Below are positions 1-5,537 of a stretch of 5,537 nt of DNA, in pieces. Every line of letters begins with the position of its first letter. Position 1 is the stretch's first letter. Source of the stretch: Dehalococcoidia bacterium. Lineage in GTDB: Bacteria > Chloroflexota > Dehalococcoidia > GIF9 > AB-539-J10. The stretch is taken from NCBI GenBank assembly GCA_030603485.1, contig JAUVXS010000111.1, forward strand, positions 1 to 5,537, given 5' to 3'. A program made the position numbers and the translations under genes. The notes below the pieces were generated by a model that made no database searches, was not told the DNA's origin, and worked only from the letters and a program-made list of their open reading frames with translations.

Positions 1-1235
1 CGATGTCCCCACCATAGCTGCCGGCTAATACACCAATCTCTGATATTCTCCATCCAGTCGAAATATGTCTTGGTGAAGCGTTCTGGAATTATCTTTATTC
101 TGCCCCTTTTAACAACCTCCATAGCAGATTTAGCTAAGGGCTGTGTCTGGACAAACCATTGCAGGCTGACATTGGGTTCAATCATCGTCTGGCAGCGACC
201 ACAATGTCCTACTGAATGGGAGTAGGGCTCGATTTTCTCTAAAAGTTTTTTATCTTTTAGGTCAGCTAACACCTTATCTCGGCAGGCAAACCTTTCCAAT
301 CCGTGGTATGGACCGGCACTTTCGTTCATAGTGGCATCAGTGTTCATAATACTTACCAGGGGTAGATTATGTCTCTGGGCTACTTCGAAGTCCGTGGGGT
401 CATGGGCTGGAGTTATCTTCAATGCTCCGGTGCCGAAGGCAGTATCAACAGCCTCATCAGCGATTATGGGGATTTCCTTATCTATAATAGGGAGGGTGAC
501 GCTTTTGCCTATGAGATCCTTATAGCGCTCATCTTCAGGATTGACAGCCACAGCGGTGTCGCCGAGGAAAGTCTCCGGGCGGGTAGTAGCTACGGTAACG
601 AAGCCCTCGCTTTCAGTAAGCGGATAGCGGATATAATAAAGGTGTCCGACAATATCCTTATGTTCCACTTCGAGGTCGGAGAGGGCAGTTCGGCAGCGGG
701 GACACCAGTTTAGCATGCGCTCACCGCGATAGATTAGGCCCTTATTGTACAAACGCACAAAAGCAGTCCGCACTGCTCTGCTCGGTCCTTCATCCAGCGT
801 GAATTTCTCCCTAGCCCAATCACAGGAAGCCCCCAGCAACTGGTGTTGGCGCCTGATATCAACTCTGTTCTTGTCAGCCCATTTCAAGGTCAACTTCGTG
901 AATTCTTCTCGACCAATCCCTTCCTTGGTTTTGCCTTGCTTAGCCAGTTGCCGCTCCACAACCACTTGCGTGGCGATGCCGGCGTGGTCTGTCCCGGGTA
1001 ACCATAAGGTGGGCTCCCCCATCATCCTGTGCCACCTAGTCATAGTATCCTGCAGTGTCACAAACAGTGCATGTCCCAGATGGAGCTCACCGGTGACATT
1101 AGGAAGCGGCATAACGATGACAAAAGGCTTCTTATTGGGGTCTATCTCAGGAGAAAAGTAGCCCTGCTTGAGCCAGAAATCGTACCACTTCTTTTCTATC
1201 TTTCCTGGCTCATAGGCTTTGGGTATTTCGGACAT
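1..1235 (-). CDS. valS: Valine--tRNA ligase (ValRS), N-terminal 411 residues; C-terminus beyond the left edge
   Basis: Class I aminoacyl-tRNA synthetase that activates valine with ATP and charges tRNA-Val in the cytoplasm. The reading frame is open from ATG at 1235 to the window edge. The HIGH signature appears as HLGH (residues 52-55), followed by GTDHAGIATQ (81-90). NWCPRC (176-181) opens the inserted CP1 editing domain, which carries TTRPETFLGDTAVAV (217-231) and GTGALKITPAHDPTDFE (268-284). The last of these is typical of ValRS and contains the editing-site Asp279. A CGRC pair (345-348) precedes IEP and QWFV, and WMENIRDWCISRQLWWGH (394-411) marks the return to the catalytic domain. KMSKS and the anticodon-binding and coiled-coil regions would lie outside; full ValRS is usually about 850-950 residues. 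The start is secure: the in-frame stop at 1268-1266 lies upstream and no other start codon lies between. The Shine-Dalgarno is weak (an AGG about 10 nt upstream). It follows coaBC by 92 bp on the same strand. Confidence 0.96.
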   Translation of the reverse strand, partial: MSEIPKAYEPGKIEKKWYDFWLKQGYFSPEIDPNKKPFVIVMPLPNVTGELHLGHALFVTLQDTMTRWHRMMGEPTLWLPGTDHAGIATQVVVERQLAKQGKTKEGIGREEFTKLTLKWADKNRVDIRRQHQLLGASCDWAREKFTLDEGPSRAVRTAFVRLYNKGLIYRGERMLNWCPRCRTALSDLEVEHKDIVGHLYYIRYPLTESEGFVTVATTRPETFLGDTAVAVNPEDERYKDLIGKSVTLPIIDKEIPIIADEAVDTAFGTGALKITPAHDPTDFEVAQRHNLPLVSIMNTDATMNESAGPYHGLERFACRDKVLADLKDKKLLEKIEPYSHSVGHCGRCQTMIEPNVSLQWFVQTQPLAKSAMEVVKRGRIKIIPERFTKTYFDWMENIRDWCISRQLWWGH

Positions 1236-1293
1236 TAACTCTAAACCTATCTTAGCTATCGGCTGTCAGTTGAAAGAAATCTTGATATCTGAA

Positions 1294-1317
1294 CAAATTC
1301 AAAATTCCAAATTCAAA
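1294..1317. repeat. Short AT-rich tandem repeat, 7-bp period
   Basis: Three consecutive heptamers, CAAATTC, AAAATTC and CAAATTC, are followed by a partial fourth (AAA). They lie in the 92 bp gap between the coaBC stop (1328) and the valS start (1235). The rest of the gap holds no clear promoter, terminator or T-box element. The function is unknown. Similar AT-rich intergenic repeat tracts occur in several environmental bacterial genomes, but this is from memory and not a database match. Confidence 0.6.
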
Positions 1318-1327
1318 GCTTGTTTGG

Positions 1328-2527
1328 TCATCGGGATTTTGGCTTTGGAAGGAGCTCCGCCACCCTATCAAAGACCCTTTCAGCCACATCTCGTTTCGGC
1401 ATAAGAGGCAAACTATCAATCCTACCTTCTCGGTCAATTATGGTTACCCGATTGGTGTCAACGCCAAAACCACTGTCGCTGGCCGTAATATCGTTAGCCA
1501 CGATAAAGTCAAGTCCTTTTTGTTTTAGCTTCTCCTTGGCGTTTTCTACCAGCTTACTGCTCTCAGCAGCGAAGCCTACCTTAATGAAATTTCCCTTAAC
1601 AATGCCCAGAATGTCCGGAGTGCATTCCATCTCTATGGTTAACCCAGCGTCTCTCCTCTTAATCTTCTCATTGGCTGTGCTTTTCGGGCGATAATCAGCT
1701 ACGGCAGCAGCCATAATTAGAGCGTCAGCCTGGGAAGTCACATTCTCTACTGCTTGACGCATTTCCTGAGCCGTGTTGACTTTGATGACATCAACGCCTG
1801 CAGGCTTGGGTATCGAGGTAGGTGCTGTAATCAATGATACCCTGGCTCCCCGGTCACGGGCTGCCTCAGCTAGAGCATAACCCATCTTCCCCGATGAGCG
1901 GTTGCTGATGTAGCGAACCGGGTCAATAGGCTCTTGAGTACCGCCGGCGGTAATTACGATGTGCTTGCCAGCCAGGTCCCCATCTCTGTCCAGTATGTGG
2001 CGAATGCTTCCCAAAATATCATTGATATCGGCGAGTCGCCCCAGACCTTCTTTACCAGAAGCTAACCAGCCCGTGGCTGGACCAACAATCACAAAGTTGC
2101 GAGCTTCAAGTTTGGACAAATTATCCTGGGTGATTGGATTATCATACATGTTGGTTTCCATAGCTGGGGCTATGACCACCGGTGCCCTGGTAGCCAGCAC
2201 CGTGCAGCACAGCATGTCGTCAGCAAAGCCAGCAGCCAGCTTGGCAATGATATTGGCTGTAGCAGGAGCAATAACTACGATATCAGCAGATTTCGCTAAG
2301 GAGACATGTTCAATGCTGAATTCCGAAGCCAAATCGAACATTTCAGTAACCACGGGATTACCCGTCAGAGCTCGGAAGGTTACAGGTGATATGAACTCAA
2401 TGGCTTCTTTGGTCATAATTACGTTCACCTTTGCACCTGCCTGAGTTAGCTGGCTGGCAATCTCTGCCGCTTTGTAGGCAGCAATACTCCCTGTAATCCC
2501 TAAAATTATGGTTTTGTTGCTTAGCAT
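1328..2527 (-). CDS. coaBC: Bifunctional phosphopantothenoylcysteine decarboxylase / phosphopantothenate--cysteine ligase
   Basis: Two-domain coenzyme A synthesis enzyme of 399 residues, the usual length. The ligase domain (CoaB) joins 4'-phosphopantothenate to cysteine using a nucleotide triphosphate. The FMN-dependent decarboxylase domain (CoaC) then yields 4'-phosphopantetheine. CoaC spans about residues 1-180: GSIAAYKAAE (13-22), the catalytic-type His74 in IEHVSLAKSADIVVIAPAT, and the substrate-binding segment PAMETNMY (121-128). CoaB spans about 187-395: VITAGGTQEPIDPVRYISNR (191-210), SSGKMG (211-216), AAAVADYRP (273-281), EKIKR with Lys288, and VGFAAES (317-323). Two CoaC positions differ from E. 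coli: Glu124 replaces the Asn of PxMNxxMW, and Ser157 replaces the flap Cys. Other lineages also lack these residues, so the enzyme is probably active. The start overlaps the coaX stop by one base (TAATG). A strong AAGGAG at 2538-2533, inside the end of coaX, serves it, so the two genes are co-transcribed and probably translationally coupled. Confidence 0.97.
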   Translation of the reverse strand: MLSNKTIILGITGSIAAYKAAEIASQLTQAGAKVNVIMTKEAIEFISPVTFRALTGNPVVTEMFDLASEFSIEHVSLAKSADIVVIAPATANIIAKLAAGFADDMLCCTVLATRAPVVIAPAMETNMYDNPITQDNLSKLEARNFVIVGPATGWLASGKEGLGRLADINDILGSIRHILDRDGDLAGKHIVITAGGTQEPIDPVRYISNRSSGKMGYALAEAARDRGARVSLITAPTSIPKPAGVDVIKVNTAQEMRQAVENVTSQADALIMAAAVADYRPKSTANEKIKRRDAGLTIEMECTPDILGIVKGNFIKVGFAAESSKLVENAKEKLKQKGLDFIVANDITASDSGFGVDTNRVTIIDREGRIDSLPLMPKRDVAERVFDRVAELLPKPKSR

Positions 2528-3297
2528 TACTGCTCCTTGTTCATTTCATAGATGAGACGCAATCCAATTAACGTCAAATCGGGATTTACCACGTCTATGG
2601 CTGCTATCTCTTCGGCAAAAGGGTAAGCCTGGCCGCCGGTAGCTACCACCTTTGCTTTGCTTCCCAATTCCTGTTGTATTCGCCGAATCATGCCTTCAAT
2701 AAGCTCAATGTAACCAAATATTATACCTGATTGCATAGCCGAGATGGTATTTCTGCCGATGACTTGCTTGGGGCGGACTAGTTCTATTCGAGGGAGCGCA
2801 GCAGTGCGAGTGAACAAAGCTTCAGTAGCTATGATAATGCCCGGGGCAATAGCCCCGCCAAGATAATCACCCTCCTTGGAAACAATGTCGAAAGTGGTAG
2901 CAGTGCCAAGGTCAATAATTATTAGAGGTTTTCCGTAGAGGTTCTGGGCAGCCACGGCATTGACCACGCGGTCAGGGCCAACCTCATGAGGATTATAAAA
3001 GAGGATGCGCATGCCTGTCTTGACGCCAGTTTCGACCACTAAGGGTTTAGTATCTAAATATTTCCTACACAGTTCCTCGAATGTATACAGCAGCGGTGGC
3101 ACGACACTGCATAATGCTACTCCGGTAACCTTTGAAGGCAAGACCTTTTTCCGCTCCATGAGGTTGAGCACCACCCCACCGTACTCGTCTGCAGTGCGAT
3201 GAATATCGGTAGCTAAGTTCCAGGTAGCTTTCAGTCTATCGCCATTAAATATACCCAGCTTAATGTTGGTGTTCCCAATATCAATTGCCAATAACAT
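2527..3297 (-). CDS. coaX: Type III pantothenate kinase
   Basis: Catalyses the first step of CoA synthesis, phosphorylating pantothenate to 4'-phosphopantothenate. Members of this ASKHA-fold family need a monovalent cation and, unlike type I PanK, are not inhibited by CoA. The 256-residue length is normal. Family motifs in order are: phosphate-binding DIGNTN (6-11); YNPHEVGPDRVVNAVAA (101-117) with the catalytic-type Asp109; IDLGTATTFD (128-137); GGAIAPGI (147-154); TAALPR (165-170); GRNTISAMQSGIIFGY (181-196); and VATGGQA (218-224). These separate it clearly from type I CoaA and type II kinases. The ATG at 3297 leads directly into the first beta strand, as expected, and has a modest AGGT Shine-Dalgarno about 4-5 nt upstream. 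Its product feeds CoaB of the overlapping downstream gene. A candidate extended -10 promoter lies at 3369-3340. Confidence 0.97.
   Translation of the reverse strand: MLLAIDIGNTNIKLGIFNGDRLKATWNLATDIHRTADEYGGVVLNLMERKKVLPSKVTGVALCSVVPPLLYTFEELCRKYLDTKPLVVETGVKTGMRILFYNPHEVGPDRVVNAVAAQNLYGKPLIIIDLGTATTFDIVSKEGDYLGGAIAPGIIIATEALFTRTAALPRIELVRPKQVIGRNTISAMQSGIIFGYIELIEGMIRRIQQELGSKAKVVATGGQAYPFAEEIAAIDVVNPDLTLIGLRLIYEMNKEQ
2533..2538 (-). promoter_or_regulatory. Ribosome binding site of coaBC inside the coaX 3' end
   Basis: AAGGAG on the minus strand lies 5 nt before the coaBC ATG (2527-2525), within the last sense codons of coaX (Asn-Lys-Glu-Gln-stop). It fixes the coaBC start and supports coupled re-initiation at the TAATG junction. 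Confidence 0.8.
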
Positions 3298-3339
3298 AGG
3301 TACCTAGCTTTATCTTTATTCTCCTGGCAGTATGAATTG

Positions 3340-3369
3340 AGTATAGCACTACTATCTAATCTGTGCCAC
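3340..3369 (-). promoter_or_regulatory. Candidate extended -10 promoter for coaX-coaBC(-valS)
   Basis: On the minus strand, TATACT (3345-3340) is immediately preceded by TGC (3348-3346), giving the TGn extended -10 pattern. A weak -35, GTGGCA (3369-3364), lies 18 bp upstream. Transcription would start about 35 bp before the coaX ATG. The -10 matches consensus at 5 of 6 positions and the -35 at 4 of 6. The location, just after the Mut7-C stop at 3395, is sensible. It was found by eye only. Confidence 0.35.
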
Positions 3370-3394
3370 TGGGGAAGCCCTGGGAAAACGAGCA

Positions 3395-3892
3395 TCAGGC
3401 AGAAGCATGATTTTCGCCACTCCCTCCTTGCAAGTCCTCCAACCTCTTGAGCATCGCCTGCCAGTGTGTGCCCTGCCAGTAGATGCGATGGCAGGCGGGA
3501 CATTCCGTATATTGAGTTTGAGTTTCAAAAACGTGAGCGGGGACAAGATTTTTCACCTCTTTTTTATCCCTGGCTATTAATACCTGATTACATTCCAGGC
3601 AAAGAGAGAAAGGTTTGAAATGATAATTTAAATTCAAGGTTCTCACTATTTCCTGCATCTGGAGTTTAGGGTCATCCTGTTCAACGAGTATGGTCTTAAG
3701 TTTGCCATTTGTGACCAAGCGTCTTTTCATAAATTGAGCATCTTTAGTCAAAATCACCCTACCCTCACTAAGAGCTGTTTTAATCATTTGACCATCATCT
3801 TTTTGCCTAAATAACAGAGTATCATAGCCAATCGACCTTAGCCATCTAGCCAGTTTGCCAACGTTGTTCTCTGCAACGAATTTAACTTCCAT
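3395..3892 (-). CDS. Mut7-C family PIN-like RNase domain protein with C-terminal zinc ribbon
   Basis: A 165-residue protein with the layout of the Mut7-C (formerly DUF82) family. An N-terminal PIN-like nuclease fold is followed by a zinc ribbon; the family is named after the C-terminus of the animal exonuclease Mut-7. Visible features are VGKLARWLRSIGYDT (11-25), acidic Asp32-Asp33, GRVILTKDAQF (44-54) with Asp51, and four cysteines: Cys98 and Cys101 in CLEC, then Cys131 and Cys134 in CPACHRIYW. The terminal GTHW motif (141-144) is also typical. The position usually occupied by the first Asp, three residues after the conserved Phe, is Glu8 here. Bacterial members are predicted ribonucleases, but substrate and role are largely unknown. 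The ATG at 3892 has a weak GGA Shine-Dalgarno. It is the first gene of the minus-strand block, 97 bp ahead of coaX, so co-transcription is possible. The family call is firm; the biochemical function is not. Confidence 0.88.
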   Translation of the reverse strand: MEVKFVAENNVGKLARWLRSIGYDTLLFRQKDDGQMIKTALSEGRVILTKDAQFMKRRLVTNGKLKTILVEQDDPKLQMQEIVRTLNLNYHFKPFSLCLECNQVLIARDKKEVKNLVPAHVFETQTQYTECPACHRIYWQGTHWQAMLKRLEDLQGGSGENHASA

Positions 3893-3992
3893 AGCTTGTC
3901 CAGAACAAAGGTACCTGATTCGGCTTGACGGTTTAGAGACCTGGCCGATGGCGGATGTAAAAAAACGTGCCCAAGAATAACAATTTTTATCT

Positions 3993-4001
3993 ATTTTAAC
4001 A
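3993..4001 (-). promoter_or_regulatory. Weak candidate extended -10 element for the Mut7-C gene
   Basis: On the minus strand, TGT followed by TAAAAT resembles an extended -10 element (5 of 6 to consensus). It lies about 100 bp before the Mut7-C start. No good -35 is seen at 16-18 bp. The -35 position would fall inside the inverted repeat at 4009-4045. This is tentative. Confidence 0.2.
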
Positions 4002-4008
4002 TTAATTC

Positions 4009-4045
4009 AGTGGCTAAAGTAGCCTTGCCACTCTACCCTTTAGCC
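4009..4045. promoter_or_regulatory. Compound inverted repeat in the divergent intergenic region
   Basis: Three overlapping perfect inverted repeats share the same bases. GGCTAAAG (4012-4019) pairs with CTTTAGCC (4038-4045), with inner TAG/CTA pairs that can extend the stem past a 2-base bulge. AGTGGC (4009-4014) pairs with GCCACT (4027-4032). GGCTA (4012-4016) pairs with TAGCC (4020-4024) around a 3-base loop. No T-run follows on either strand, so it does not look like an intrinsic terminator. It ends 31 bp before the etfB -35 box, a plausible place for an operator. The rest of the 3893-4139 gap holds only the promoter elements listed separately. Confidence 0.45.
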
Positions 4046-4076
4046 CGGTCATATCGAATTTGCGTGATTTAGATTA

Positions 4077-4105
4077 TTGACAGAAGATGGTTTTTGATAT
4101 ATATT
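4077..4105 (+). promoter_or_regulatory. Sigma70-type promoter of etfBA
   Basis: TTGACA (4077-4082) is a perfect -35 consensus. After exactly 17 bp comes TATATT (4100-4105), matching the -10 at 5 of 6 positions. Predicted transcription start is near 4112, giving a short leader of roughly 28 nt that includes the Shine-Dalgarno. This suggests strong basal expression. Confidence 0.75.
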
Positions 4106-4125
4106 CTTTGGTTGGAAAAATCTTT

Positions 4126-4132
4126 AAGGAGG
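4126..4132 (+). promoter_or_regulatory. Ribosome binding site of etfB
   Basis: AAGGAGG lies 7 nt before the ATG at 4140. This near-perfect anti-Shine-Dalgarno match fixes the etfB start. Confidence 0.85.
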
Positions 4133-4139
4133 TTAAAGA

Positions 4140-4940
4140 ATGCCAGTCAATATGATCGTTTGCTGCAAGCAAGTGCCTGACCCTGAAGCGCCACCGGCGG
4201 TGTTTAAGGTGGCAAACAATAAGATGACCTTGCCACCAGACGTAAAACCTGTAATCGGTCAATACGAGGAATTCGCTCTGGAGGCTGCCCTCAAAATCAA
4301 GGATACCATGGGGGGCAAAATTACTGCGCTCAGCTTAGGTAATAACTTCGTTCGAGATGTGATTAAGAAAGCGTTAGCTGTGGGGGGTGATGAACTAGTT
4401 CTTCTGGAAGACGAAGCTTTTGATGGGGGCGATAGCTGGTCCACTGCCAACGCCCTGGCTATGGCAATAAAGAAAATCGGGGAATACGACCTTATTTTCT
4501 GTGGTAGACAATCCTCGGATTGGGATGCCGGGCAAGTGGGTCTGGGCATTGCTGAGATTTTAGGAATCCCGGCTGTAACTTTAGCTCGTAAGGTAGAGAT
4601 CACCGATGGAAAGGCGAAGGTCGAGAAAGTTATTCCCGATGGCTACCAGGTTGTTGAAGTGACGCTTCCCGCTCTAATTGTGGTAACCAGTGGGTTAGGA
4701 GCACTTCGTTATGCCACCTTGAAGGGAATCATGGCGGCAGCTAAAAAACAGCCTGTCATTTGGAAACCAGCCGACATCGGGCTTGAGTCTTCACAAATTG
4801 GCGCTGCTGGAAGGCGTAGCAAGTTAGATAAACTCTTCCAGCCAGTTAAGGAAGCCAAATGTGAAATAATCGAAGGAGAAACGCCCGCGGAGGCTGGCGC
4901 TAATCTAGCCGTAAGACTCAGAGAAGCCAAATTGCTTTAA
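4140..4940 (+). CDS. etfB: Electron transfer flavoprotein, beta subunit
   Basis: Beta subunit of the soluble heterodimeric ETF, which accepts electrons from flavin dehydrogenases such as acyl-CoA dehydrogenases and passes them on. It is 266 residues, close to the family norm of about 250-265. Motifs include CCKQVPDP (8-15), EEFALEAALKIKD (43-55), RDVIKKALAVGGDE (72-85) and the nucleotide-binding signature CGRQSSDWDAGQVGLGIAE (121-139). LRYATLKGIMAA (189-200) is the partner-recognition loop, and Leu194 sits where the anchoring leucine lies in well-studied ETFs. The C-terminal stretch (about 225-262) should wrap onto the alpha subunit. The beta-subunit nucleotide could be AMP, as in classical ETFs, or a second FAD, as in electron-bifurcating ETFs; inspection does not settle this. 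It has its own promoter and a strong Shine-Dalgarno, and etfA follows after 23 bp, forming an etfBA operon. Confidence 0.95.
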   Translation: MPVNMIVCCKQVPDPEAPPAVFKVANNKMTLPPDVKPVIGQYEEFALEAALKIKDTMGGKITALSLGNNFVRDVIKKALAVGGDELVLLEDEAFDGGDSWSTANALAMAIKKIGEYDLIFCGRQSSDWDAGQVGLGIAEILGIPAVTLARKVEITDGKAKVEKVIPDGYQVVEVTLPALIVVTSGLGALRYATLKGIMAAAKKQPVIWKPADIGLESSQIGAAGRRSKLDKLFQPVKEAKCEIIEGETPAEAGANLAVRLREAKLL

Positions 4941-4951
4941 ATCTTAAAGTT

Positions 4952-4958
4952 AAGGAGG
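4952..4958 (+). promoter_or_regulatory. Ribosome binding site of etfA
   Basis: AAGGAGG lies 5 nt before the ATG at 4964, in the 23 bp between the etfB stop and etfA. It sets the etfA start. Confidence 0.85.
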
Positions 4959-4963
4959 AAATA

Positions 4964-5537
4964 ATGGCTGAATACAAAGGTATATTAGTTTGTGGTGAGC
5001 TAGTAGACGGGAAGTTAGCATCCATTACCACTGAGTTGCTAGGATGTGGTAGGAAGCTTGCTGATGACCTGAAGGAAGACTTATCTTGCCTGCTGGCCAG
5101 CGATGCAGTTGACGGAGCTTCTAAAGAAGCAATTGCCTTCGGAGCAGACAAGGTTTATGCTGTAGAATACCCTGCCCTTAAAGAATACCAGGCTGATTCT
5201 TATATGCAAGTCGCGGAAAAATTAGTCACAGATATTTCGCCTCGGACAGTAATTATAGGACAAACATCTATGGGTAGAGACTTGGCTCCTCGCCTTGCCT
5301 TCAGACTAGGTACCAGTCTGACAACAGATTGTCTCAGCTTAAGTATAGACGCGGAGACAAAGCTGCTGACTCAAACGCGTCCCGTCTACGGCGGCAACGC
5401 TCAAGCTGTATTCACCAGCGAGTCTATGCCTCAAGTGGTTACCATTAGAACCAAGGCAATGTCACCGTTGGGACGTGATGACTCAAGGAAGGGAGAAGTC
5501 ATACCCACTAAGATTGACATAGATACGTCGAAAGTAA
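4964..5537 (+). CDS. etfA: Electron transfer flavoprotein, alpha subunit, N-terminal 191 residues; C-terminus beyond the right edge
   Basis: Alpha subunit of ETF, partner of the preceding etfB product. The frame is open from ATG at 4964 to the end of the window (191 codons plus one base). The visible part is the N-terminal alpha/beta domain: KGILVCGELVDGKL (5-18), GASKEAIAFGADKVYAVE (51-68), then VIIGQTSMGRDLAPRLAFRL (96-115) and TRPVYGGNAQAVF (138-150), both characteristic of EtfA. The C-terminal FAD-binding domain, which holds the redox flavin, would start shortly after the edge; full EtfA is usually about 310-340 residues, or longer when fused to a ferredoxin domain. It is co-transcribed with etfB at 23 bp spacing. 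The missing half decides whether it carries ferredoxin-type cysteines or other extensions. Confidence 0.95.
   Translation, partial: MAEYKGILVCGELVDGKLASITTELLGCGRKLADDLKEDLSCLLASDAVDGASKEAIAFGADKVYAVEYPALKEYQADSYMQVAEKLVTDISPRTVIIGQTSMGRDLAPRLAFRLGTSLTTDCLSLSIDAETKLLTQTRPVYGGNAQAVFTSESMPQVVTIRTKAMSPLGRDDSRKGEVIPTKIDIDTSKV

Noticed and set aside
369..713. Plus-strand open frame of 114 codons, and neighbouring plus-strand frames up to 1238
   Set aside because: They are antisense to valS, whose protein motifs are unmistakable; the plus-strand translations show no family features and no good ribosome binding sites.
1236..1327. Possible T-box riboswitch or terminator ahead of valS
   Set aside because: The gap is only 92 bp, has no recognisable T-box sequence and no GC-rich stem with a T-run. 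The best promoter-like hexamers (TTGGAA and TATCAA) match consensus at only 4 of 6 each.
1959..2444. Plus-strand open frame of 161 codons
   Set aside because: It is fully antisense to coaBC, and its composition is that of a shadow frame.
3231..3546. Two minus-strand open frames overlapping the end of the Mut7-C gene and the start of coaX
   Set aside because: They conflict with two well-supported genes in other frames and have no recognisable domains.
3298..3916. Palindromic octamer AGGTACCT twice, at 3298-3305 before coaX and 3909-3916 before the Mut7-C gene
   Set aside because: The distances to the two start codons differ (0 and 16 bp between). One copy simply supplies the Shine-Dalgarno, and two octamer matches in 5.5 kb can arise by chance.
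4009..4045. Reading the inverted repeat as a bidirectional intrinsic terminator
   Set aside because: No T-run follows the stem on either strand, and the flanking genes diverge, so there is nothing to terminate here.
4259..4603. Minus-strand open frame of 114 codons inside etfB
   Set aside because: It is antisense to a clear EtfB coding sequence; a Ser/Arg/Pro-rich shadow translation.

Overview
The window carries six protein-coding genes and no RNA genes, mobile elements or CRISPR arrays. It reads as ordinary chromosomal housekeeping DNA from a bacterium of moderate GC content. Four genes lie on the minus strand (transcribed right to left: a Mut7-C family nuclease-like gene, coaX, coaBC, valS). 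Two lie on the plus strand (etfB, etfA). The two groups diverge from an intergenic region of 247 bp at 3893-4139. valS runs off the left edge and etfA off the right edge, so both are partial because of the window boundary, not because they are broken.

Minus-strand block. The Mut7-C gene (3892-3395) is followed after 97 bp by coaX, type III pantothenate kinase (3297-2527). coaX overlaps coaBC (2527-1328) by one base in a TAATG stop/start. CoaX and the bifunctional CoaBC catalyse three consecutive steps of coenzyme A synthesis, from pantothenate to 4'-phosphopantetheine. After a 92 bp gap comes valS (1235 to beyond base 1), which charges tRNA-Val.

Plus-strand block. A well-formed sigma70-type promoter (TTGACA, 17 bp, TATATT) lies just upstream of etfB. 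A strong Shine-Dalgarno site follows, then etfB and, 23 bp later, etfA with another strong Shine-Dalgarno. Together they encode the two subunits of an electron transfer flavoprotein, a soluble carrier that passes electrons from acyl-CoA dehydrogenases or related flavoenzymes to a downstream acceptor. CoA synthesis and ETF are loosely linked by acyl-CoA chemistry, but the divergent layout does not show that they are co-regulated.

Organism. Type III PanK, a CoaBC whose decarboxylase lacks the E. coli-type Asn and Cys, and the EtfB sequence style suggest a deep-branching bacterium, perhaps an anaerobe of the Chloroflexota (Dehalococcoidia-like). This is an impression from sequence style and gene order, with about 0.4-0.5 confidence.

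I found no convincing undescribed system. The points most worth a second look are a compound inverted repeat between the divergent promoters (4009-4045), the two substitutions at catalytic positions of CoaC, and a 7-bp-period tandem repeat upstream of valS.
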